This document shows positions 58,358 to 64,000 of a DNA stretch of 64,000 bases, piece by piece. The position numbers and the translations under genes are program-made. The notes under the pieces are model-generated. The model saw only the letters and a list, made by a program, of their open reading frames with translations, was not told where the DNA came from and ran no database searches. Positions within the stretch are counted from its first letter, which is position 1, and each line of letters opens with the position of its first letter. Where the stretch lies: assembly GCA_947259195.1 (NCBI GenBank), contig CAMYLC010000058.1:1-64000 (forward strand), given 5' to 3'. Source of the DNA: Thermoanaerobaculia bacterium. Its GTDB lineage: Bacteria; Acidobacteriota; Thermoanaerobaculia; Multivoradales; JAHEKO01.

Positions 58358-58397
58358 ACTCTCGTCCTCACGCTGGAGTCGGGAAGATGAGCACTCA

Positions 58398-59570
58398 TCA
58401 TGGCGCCAGGGCCTGCTCGAAATCGGCAATCAACTCGTCGGCGTCCTCGATCCCCACCGAGACCCGAACCAGGTCGTCGCTAATTCCCAGCCTGTCTCGC
58501 TCATCCTGCTCCAGGCCCAGGTGCGAGCTGCGCGCCGGCCGGACGACCAGGGACTCGACACCTCCCAGGCTCGCAGCATGAATCGGCAGGGTCAGCCGCT
58601 CCAGGAATCGCTCGGCCAACCCGGCATCCCCGAGGTAGATCGAGAGCATCCCACCGAAACCCGAAAAGAGCCGGTCGGCGTGGCGATGGCTTGGACTGGA
58701 GGTAAGACCAGGGTAGTTGACCTGCCGAACCGAAGGCTGCCCTTCGAGAAACCGGGCCAGTCTCGCAGCCGTCTCGTTCTGCCTCCGAACCCGTAGAGCG
58801 AGAGTCTTGAGACCCCGCTCCAGGAGAAAGCAGGTGTTCGGGTCGAGCGAGCCACCCAGATGAAGCAACAGCTGGCGCACCCGATCCACCGAAGCGGTCG
58901 AGCCGATCACCGCCCCAGCGACCAGATCACTGTGCCCGTTCAAGTACTTGGTCGCACTGTGAACCACCAGATCGAATCCCAGCTCGACGGGCCGGAAATT
59001 GACCGGCGTGGCGAAGGTGTTGTCGATCACCGAAACCAGGTCGTGAAGCCGAGCGAAGTCCGCCACGGCCAGGAGATCACCGACCTCCATCAGGGGGTTG
59101 GAGATCGCCTCCACAAAGATCAACCTGGTCTGCGGAGTGAGGGCCCTCTCCCAGGTGCGTGCGCCTTCGGGTGCGGCGATATCGATCGGGGTGTGGGAGA
59201 TACCGAGCCTGGTCGCATCTTGATGGAGAAAACTCTGGGTCCCGCCGTAGAGCGTGCGTTGTGTCAGCAGATGCTCTCCTGACTGCACATGGGACAGGAT
59301 CGCCGTCGAAATGGCCGCCATGCCGCTAGCCGTCACCAGCGCAGCTTCGGCCGACTCGACAGCCGCCAGCCGGGCCTGCAGGGTATGGTGATTCGGCGAG
59401 TTGCTCAAACGGATGTAGCGCACCGCATCATAGGTGGTCTCATCGCCCATCTGGTAGTTCGCCGATTGAAAGATCGGGGTCACCACGGCACCCTCGACAT
59501 GCGGCTGGGGCCGACCCGCGTGTACCAGGTTGGTGTCGAGTGTCTTGAATTTCACTGAGTACTCCGGCAT
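58398..59570 (-). CDS. PLP-dependent transsulfuration enzyme (cystathionine gamma-synthase/lyase type)
   Basis: This Cys/Met-metabolism PLP enzyme forms or breaks C-S bonds in cystathionine, methionine or related thiols. The 390-residue protein has the PLP lysine K208 in VHSATKYLNGHSD, ASGMAAISTAILSHVQSGEHLL, the aspartate of VIDNTFATP and the C-terminal GGVESLVVRPARSSHLGL arginine. Whether it is a synthase, gamma-lyase or O-acetylhomoserine sulfhydrylase cannot be told from sequence. The ATG at 59570 has AGGGA upstream. It is divergent from the sulfatase-like lipoprotein. Confidence 0.9.
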   Translation of the reverse strand: MPEYSVKFKTLDTNLVHAGRPQPHVEGAVVTPIFQSANYQMGDETTYDAVRYIRLSNSPNHHTLQARLAAVESAEAALVTASGMAAISTAILSHVQSGEHLLTQRTLYGGTQSFLHQDATRLGISHTPIDIAAPEGARTWERALTPQTRLIFVEAISNPLMEVGDLLAVADFARLHDLVSVIDNTFATPVNFRPVELGFDLVVHSATKYLNGHSDLVAGAVIGSTASVDRVRQLLLHLGGSLDPNTCFLLERGLKTLALRVRRQNETAARLARFLEGQPSVRQVNYPGLTSSPSHRHADRLFSGFGGMLSIYLGDAGLAERFLERLTLPIHAASLGGVESLVVRPARSSHLGLEQDERDRLGISDDLVRVSVGIEDADELIADFEQALAP

Positions 59571-59713
59571 GAGCTCGTCCCTTTCTGGACTCAATCGGTC
59601 GATCCGCACACCCAATGAGGAAGGCACAGGCTACCACCTCCCTCGGGCTATCCGGACGCGTGCTAGCATCTCGCGGCTCGGATTCGTCAGTCCCTACCAG
59701 ATCCCGCTGCGAG

Positions 59714-62026
59714 ATGTCACAGACCATGATTCAGAGAGCCAGCCGGCGAACGTGTATCGCCTTCTACTTCGCTTGCCTTCCTTTGGCGCTGACAGGCTGT
59801 AGCGACCGACCACCGAAATCGGACAGGGTCTGGCTGGACCTGGCGGAAGAGGTCTGGCACCAAGGCGGAAACGTCACCACCGACTTGATCTCTGCGCCGC
59901 GGAAGGTGGGCCTCGACAACCTCGGCTATGGTTGGACACAAGTGCATCCTGACAATCCCGCCCGGGCAAATCTGGAGATGAATCAGCAGATTGCGCGCTT
60001 GTTCCTCTTCTCGGCCGATGGTGACGCGGAGGCGCTCGAAATCGAGATTTCGGCTGTCGGCAAGGGACGACTCAAGCAAGTCCCACTGACGCTGTTGCTG
60101 AATGGCGAGCCCCTGACCGGGCTGCCCCTGACCAGAAAGTGGCGGCGACATCGAGTCGAAATACCCAGCGACATCGTCCGCCTGGGGCGAAACCTCTTGG
60201 AGTTCCGATTTCCACAACCAACGAAGTCACCGCGATGGCCCCGCAGGCTTAGACCCCGAGTCCGAAGTCTCGAAGTCTTCACTGCCAACGGTCGCAGGCT
60301 GTGGTCAGAGCGACCCGCCAGCATCTACCTGGTCAGCGATCCAGGTTGCTCACCGGATCGCAGCGAAATTAGGATGCCTTCGCCGGGCTGGCTGGAGGTG
60401 GTAACGGATCTGCCGGAGCGAGCCCGCCTCAGGGCGAGCTTTCGGGTTCAGCATCCGCCAGGGGCAGGCAATGAGCCTGTTCTCGTCTATGGCAGGCTTC
60501 TGGACCAGCGTCTCGAAGAGCATCATCTCGCCCAAGAACGGGTCACCGATTCAGACAAAGACCATGACTTCGATATCGATCTCAGGGCCTGGCAGGGTCA
60601 GTCGGTACGCCTTAGACTCGGTGTCGGCGGCTCAGGCAACGCCGTCGTCTCCTGGCATTGGGCCGTCGTAGAAGGGCCCGCCGGGACGGATCGCAGGGAC
60701 GACATCGAACCGATCCGCCGAGTCCAGGCGCCTGCTTCGGGCCGGCTCGGACGCCCGGATATCCTGGTCATTCTTCTCGACGCGGCTCGCGCTGATGCCT
60801 TTTCTCCCTTCGGTGGTGCCCGTCCCACCCCTGCCATCGAACAGCTTGCCGCGGACGGCACTCGTTTCGAGTCGGCACTGGCCTCTTCGTCCTGGACCGG
60901 TCAGTCGGTATCTTCGATCCTCACCGGCTTCTTTCCCGACACTCTGGGCGTAGGCCCCTGGGGGAGTCACTTGCCCTCAGGGATCGAGACTCTGGCCGAG
61001 CTGCTGACTCGAGTCGGCTACCGAACAGTGCTCTGGACCCAGCATCCCTTCTACAAGCAGCAGGCAGATCTGAAGCGGGGTTTTCAGGAGATTTATCGAC
61101 CAGCGTTTCAGGACTACACGACTCTACCGTCGTCGAGCCAGCTGATGACCGATCAGGAGCCTACATTTGCCTTCGTGCATTTGATGCCCCCTCACGCTCC
61201 CTACACTCCTCCTGCTCCATACCGGGGTAGCTACGGCTCCTGGTACACCGGCCCGGTCGAGCCAAAGGCGACCCTCCTCAACCGTCTTTCGAATCGCCGC
61301 GACCTAGGAGGGCTCACAGAGGACGACCGACGCTATATTCGGGACCGTTACGACGAGAACGTCGCCTTCGCCGACGCGCAGGTGGGTACCCTGCTCTCGA
61401 TGCTCGACTCCGCCGGGCGCTACGACTCCACCCTGGTCATACTGCTGTCGGATCATGGCGAAGCCTTCTTGGAGCACGGCCGCTATCTTCACACCCGCAC
61501 ACTCCACCGCGAGATGCTCCACGTTCCCCTGGTCGTGAAGTGGCCTGTCACCGTCGCCGACTTTGAGGCCAAGGTTGCGGAGTCCGTTAGCCTGGTCGAC
61601 CTTGTTCCAACCCTGGTCGATGGCCTTGCCATCCCCGAGAAGCAGGGGGGATACCAGGGCCGCAGCCTGCTGCCCGTCGTCTTCGACTCGACGAGTCGCC
61701 AAGAGCCACTGTGGGCGACAACGCGTGGCGTCGCCAGCTACCAACAGCCACCCCGGCCTCAGCATATGCTCCAGGCAGGTCCATGGAAGCTCCTCTTCGA
61801 TCCTCTCACCGGGGACAGTCAGCTCTATCAGATCGAGCGTGACCCGGCTGAGACACAGGATCTCGCGGGCGAGCTGCCGCTGCGCACCCTGTTGCTGCGC
61901 CAGGCACTGCAACGTCAGGTGGTCTCCAACCGCGATCTGCTCCAGGAAGCTTCCGTTCCCGGCCCGATCGAGGCACTGGATACCGAGCTCCAGGACCAAC
62001 TGGAGGCCCTGGGCTATGTCAACTAA
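59714..62026 (+). CDS. Sulfatase-superfamily lipoprotein lacking the formylglycine motif
   Basis: The ~770-residue protein has a lipobox LTGC (C29). A beta-rich N-terminal half (~60-380) is followed by an alkaline-phosphatase/sulfatase fold: DILVILLDAARADAF, SSSWTGQSVSSILTG, HLMPPHAPYTPP and LLSDHGEAFLEHGRYLHTRT. The usual CxPSR/SxPSR formylglycine site is replaced by SSWTGQS, so it may be a phosphotransferase or phosphodiesterase instead of a sulfatase. It ends QLEALGYVN, like the 50 kb phosphodiesterase. ATGs at 59714 and 59726 are both possible; signal hydrophobicity begins right after. Confidence 0.84.
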   Translation: MSQTMIQRASRRTCIAFYFACLPLALTGCSDRPPKSDRVWLDLAEEVWHQGGNVTTDLISAPRKVGLDNLGYGWTQVHPDNPARANLEMNQQIARLFLFSADGDAEALEIEISAVGKGRLKQVPLTLLLNGEPLTGLPLTRKWRRHRVEIPSDIVRLGRNLLEFRFPQPTKSPRWPRRLRPRVRSLEVFTANGRRLWSERPASIYLVSDPGCSPDRSEIRMPSPGWLEVVTDLPERARLRASFRVQHPPGAGNEPVLVYGRLLDQRLEEHHLAQERVTDSDKDHDFDIDLRAWQGQSVRLRLGVGGSGNAVVSWHWAVVEGPAGTDRRDDIEPIRRVQAPASGRLGRPDILVILLDAARADAFSPFGGARPTPAIEQLAADGTRFESALASSSWTGQSVSSILTGFFPDTLGVGPWGSHLPSGIETLAELLTRVGYRTVLWTQHPFYKQQADLKRGFQEIYRPAFQDYTTLPSSSQLMTDQEPTFAFVHLMPPHAPYTPPAPYRGSYGSWYTGPVEPKATLLNRLSNRRDLGGLTEDDRRYIRDRYDENVAFADAQVGTLLSMLDSAGRYDSTLVILLSDHGEAFLEHGRYLHTRTLHREMLHVPLVVKWPVTVADFEAKVAESVSLVDLVPTLVDGLAIPEKQGGYQGRSLLPVVFDSTSRQEPLWATTRGVASYQQPPRPQHMLQAGPWKLLFDPLTGDSQLYQIERDPAETQDLAGELPLRTLLLRQALQRQVVSNRDLLQEASVPGPIEALDTELQDQLEALGYVN

Positions 62027-62057
62027 AGCACTGGCGGGGTGACTAGCGGCTGGGGCG

Positions 62058-62360
62058 TCAGCCCGACGCTTGAAAATGGGCCTTCACCGTCATCGGCAAA
62101 ACCAGCACCAGACCCACCAAGCAGCACACCGCGGAAGGCATGGCCAGCCAGGTCAGCGACTCCTTCGCCGCGTCTGTGCCAGCGAGAGCTGGTGCCCGAA
62201 AAGCCGCCAGCAGCCAAAAGGTGAAATAGCCCAGCGCAGCGATTCCCATCAGGTGGGCTGTCAGGAGCTTCAATCCGGCACCACTCGTCCTGCCGGCCGA
62301 CAGGCGAATCATCGCCTTCAGCCAGGACTGCCCTCCACTGCCGGATCGAAACGTGAACAT
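62058..62360 (-). CDS. Small integral membrane protein next to SCO
   Basis: The 100-residue protein has two helices (LLTAHLMGIAALGYFTFWLLAAF and LTWLAMPSAVCCLVGLVLVLPMTV) and a basic N-terminus. It follows the SCO gene by 6 bases, with GAAGGG 9 bases upstream of its ATG at 62360, so it is probably translated from the same message. I do not recognise the family. The position with SCO and an ABC exporter suggests a part in oxidase biogenesis. Confidence 0.7.
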   Translation of the reverse strand: MFTFRSGSGGQSWLKAMIRLSAGRTSGAGLKLLTAHLMGIAALGYFTFWLLAAFRAPALAGTDAAKESLTWLAMPSAVCCLVGLVLVLPMTVKAHFQASG

Positions 62361-62366
62361 AGCTTG

Positions 62367-63074
62367 CTACCCTTCCGTTTCCGACCTGTCGTTGCGGCCT
62401 TGCCGATCCGAGTCCAGGCGAAAACCGACGTTCGAGGATTCGGCGGCAACCACGCGAAAGTCTCGAGCCAACCTGTTCAGCTCTTCGGGTCGGAAGGCAT
62501 CGTAGTACCCACGGACGACCCCCTTGCTGTCTACCAGAACGAAGCGCGTGCTGTGCAAGATGGGCTCGCCTGGACTGGCTGCGCCTGGTGGAGGTTCGTC
62601 ATCCAGACCGAGCTTGAACCCTTCGGTTACCAGACGGCGGATGGTTTCCTTCTCACCGGTCAAGAACAGCCAGTTGGGGTCCGTAATGCCCCAGGAGTCG
62701 GCGTAGAGCTGCAGCACCTGTGGCGAGTCGTATTCCGGATCGACGCTGAATGAGACTCTTTGGAGACCACCGGGCTCCATCGCTTCGAGTCCCAGCATGC
62801 GCTCGGTCATGCGCGGGCAGCTCAACGCACAGCGAGTGAAGATGAAATCCGCCACCCAGGGAGAGCCGAGCAGCTCGGAGCTGTCGATTTGTCGCCCATC
62901 TCGGTTGACCAATAGAAATTCCGGCGCCGTGCCGATCTCTGGAGGCGGCTCACGAGTCTGCTCGGCGCGCCAGTTGGGCGCCATGAGAGCGGTCACGAGA
63001 ACCGCTAGGATGACTGCTATTAGAAAGCCCCAGAGTAGAGCCCGCCTCATGGATCTGTCCGTCTTTTGGCTCAC
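62367..63074 (-). CDS. SCO1/SenC-family copper chaperone
   Basis: SCO proteins load copper into the CuA site of cytochrome c oxidase. The 235-residue protein has an N-terminal anchor (LLWGFLIAVILAVLVTALM) and a thioredoxin fold. The copper ligands are C82-ALS-C86 in FIFTRCALSCPRM and H174 in ILHSTRFVLVD. The GTG at 63074 overlaps the ABC permease stop, suggesting coupling; the ATG at 63050 is the alternative. The link to the aa3 oxidase operon at 52-56 kb is functional inference. The long frame running past 63074 is not part of this gene. Confidence 0.92.
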   Translation of the reverse strand: MSQKTDRSMRRALLWGFLIAVILAVLVTALMAPNWRAEQTREPPPEIGTAPEFLLVNRDGRQIDSSELLGSPWVADFIFTRCALSCPRMTERMLGLEAMEPGGLQRVSFSVDPEYDSPQVLQLYADSWGITDPNWLFLTGEKETIRRLVTEGFKLGLDDEPPPGAASPGEPILHSTRFVLVDSKGVVRGYYDAFRPEELNRLARDFRVVAAESSNVGFRLDSDRQGRNDRSETEG

Positions 63075-63853
63075 GGCGATCCCGTCCTTCGCACCAGCCA
63101 CACATCCACGGCCAACGCCGCTGCAGCCCAAATCAGCATCACAGTCAGGGACAGGCCCAAAGAAGGCAGGCTCTGGCCGGCCAGGGGCATATCTCCGTAC
63201 AGCACCCGGCGCAGGGCTGCAGTGCCGTAGGTGAGCGGGTTGAGCCTCATCACCAAGTCGAGCCAACCTGGCGCACCCGACAGAGGAAAGATCGCACCCG
63301 AGAGAAACCACATAGGCATCAGCACCAGATTCATGACGGCATGAAAACCCTGGGTGGAGTTCATCCGCCAGGCAAACGCAAAGCCAAAAGCAGTCAGGGC
63401 GACGGCCATCAACGCTACGACGACGGCGACCTCCAGGCCGGATCGCAAGGTCAGACGGATGCCGGCCACCGGCGCCAGCACCAGGAACAGCATACCCTGG
63501 ATCCAGGCCAGGGTCGCGCCACCGAAGACCTTCCCGGCAACCAGAGCTGAACGTCGGACTGGCGCTACCAGAACTCCCTGGAGAAACCCCTCGTTCCTGT
63601 CGTCGATCACCGAGAACGTCGAGAAGATCGCGGCGAACAGCACCAGCATCACGATGGTTCCCGGAAAGAAGTACTCCAGGTAGTCCAGATCCTCCGGTCC
63701 TCCCGGCAGCCTGAAAGAGGCGGACAGGCCGCTGCCGATGAGCGCCCAGAAGAGCAGCGGCATACCCACCGCGCCCAGAACCCGAGCCGGCTGACGGCGG
63801 AATCGCACTACTTCGCGATGCCAGAGAGTCGTCGCTGCCAACAGGTCGCTCAC
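63071..63853 (-). CDS. ABC-2 type exporter permease
   Basis: The 260-residue protein has six transmembrane helices and the ABC-2 membrane layout: FRRQPARVLGAVGMPLLFWALIGSGL, EYFFPGTIVMLVLFAAIFSTFSVIDDRNEGFLQGVLVAPVRRSALV, and AVMNLVLMPMWFLSGAIFPLSGAPGWL. DRNEGFLQGVLVAPV is the typical cytoplasmic coupling helix that contacts the ATPase. It forms an exporter with the partial ATPase gene upstream; starts and stops overlap by four bases. The cargo is unknown; the SCO neighbour hints at a role near the oxidase, for example haem or copper handling. Confidence 0.92.
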   Translation of the reverse strand: MSDLLAATTLWHREVVRFRRQPARVLGAVGMPLLFWALIGSGLSASFRLPGGPEDLDYLEYFFPGTIVMLVLFAAIFSTFSVIDDRNEGFLQGVLVAPVRRSALVAGKVFGGATLAWIQGMLFLVLAPVAGIRLTLRSGLEVAVVVALMAVALTAFGFAFAWRMNSTQGFHAVMNLVLMPMWFLSGAIFPLSGAPGWLDLVMRLNPLTYGTAALRRVLYGDMPLAGQSLPSLGLSLTVMLIWAAAALAVDVWLVRRTGSP

Positions 63854-64000
63854 TCCGCTTCCTCCCAGAGACCTCGACCTGTACGGTGAAGAAAGACATC
63901 TTCCAGCGTCGGCTTCGACAGCCTCAGGGTGTCGATGCGATCAGGAAAGGACTCCATCAGCTGTGCAATGAAGCTGTGGGCGCGCTCGTCTTCGAGACGC
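63850..64000 (-). CDS. ABC transporter ATP-binding protein, C-terminal part
   Basis: Only the last ~50 residues are in the window: DERAHSFIAQLMESFPDRIDTLRLSKPTLEDVFLHRTGRGLWEEAE. The closing TLEDVFLHRTGRGL is the C-terminal signature of ABC-2/DrrA-like ATPases (TLEDVF-x-TG). Its stop overlaps the permease GTG by four bases. Walker motifs lie beyond the window edge. Confidence 0.85.
   Translation of the reverse strand, partial: RLEDERAHSFIAQLMESFPDRIDTLRLSKPTLEDVFLHRTGRGLWEEAE

Noticed and set aside
63075..63899. Upstream extension of the SCO reading frame through the ABC permease
   Set aside because: It has no recognisable homology and overlaps a well-supported permease on the same strand in another frame.

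Overview
This GC-rich window is packed with genes on both strands. It reads as a chromosomal stretch of a Gram-negative, aerobic heterotroph. The best guess is Acidobacteriota: there is a VWFA-related protein of the type common in that phylum, with a GWxTD-like N-terminal region, plus DUF2203, a YugP-type protease, a DUF481 porin-like protein, several lipoproteins and an aa3-type oxidase. The phylum is an inference from gene content. I see no rRNA, tRNA, CRISPR array, prophage or intact insertion sequence.

Layout. 1-8.3 kb: end of a PP2C/SpoIIE-type phosphatase, a nitrilase-family amidase, a DUF481 outer-membrane protein, a beta-lactamase-fold serine hydrolase, an alpha/beta hydrolase, two exported proteins and an SLC13/TrkA-C transporter. 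8.3-13.8 kb (minus strand): a long housekeeping run, def, rlmH, dksA-like, a small LapA-like ORF, holA, mutM, HAD phosphatase, udk. 13.9-19.7 kb (plus): a degenerate alpha/beta hydrolase, type-2-like ileS and a phosphohexomutase. 19.8-25.4 kb: YugP-like protease, SDR, ECF sigma/anti-sigma pair, a TIGR00725-like protein, acyl-CoA thioesterase, tdk, DUF2203 and an A-type Fe-S carrier. 25.4-30.7 kb: YgfZ, hydrolase, HAD phosphatase, and an enoyl-CoA hydratase/acyl-CoA carboxylase pair resembling leucine catabolism. 30.7-38.7 kb: a MoaD-MoaE fusion, two peptidases, MoeB-rhodanese, a JAMM peptidase, a zinc-ribbon rhomboid and exonuclease VII. 38.7-51.4 kb: an unknown protein, a large NTPase-TPR protein with a cyclase-like remnant, the VWA protein, an OB-HD YhaM-like nuclease, and an exported amidohydrolase / phosphodiesterase / SGNH set. 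51.4-55.9 kb (minus): the cytochrome c oxidase operon. 56-64 kb: small hydrolases, tag, a PLP transsulfuration-type enzyme, a sulfatase-like lipoprotein, then a SCO protein with an ABC exporter cut by the window end.

Functional links. The MoaD-MoaE fusion, MoeB-rhodanese and JAMM peptidase could together mature the molybdopterin sulfur carrier. The oxidase operon and the SCO/ABC group 6 kb away probably cooperate in respiration and copper-site assembly. The 8-14 kb run couples translation (deformylase, rRNA methylation) with replication, repair and nucleotide salvage.

The most unusual signals are: (1) a dispersed intergenic repeat family whose copies keep a hairpin at one position while the stem sequence varies, found mostly between convergent genes; (2) a peptide deformylase whose catalytic glutamate codes as alanine, facing an alpha/beta hydrolase that also lacks its nucleophile; (3) the MoaD-MoaE / MoeB / JAMM neighbourhood; (4) exonuclease VII large subunit with an apparent CTG start; (5) a cyclase-like remnant fused to an NTPase-TPR protein.
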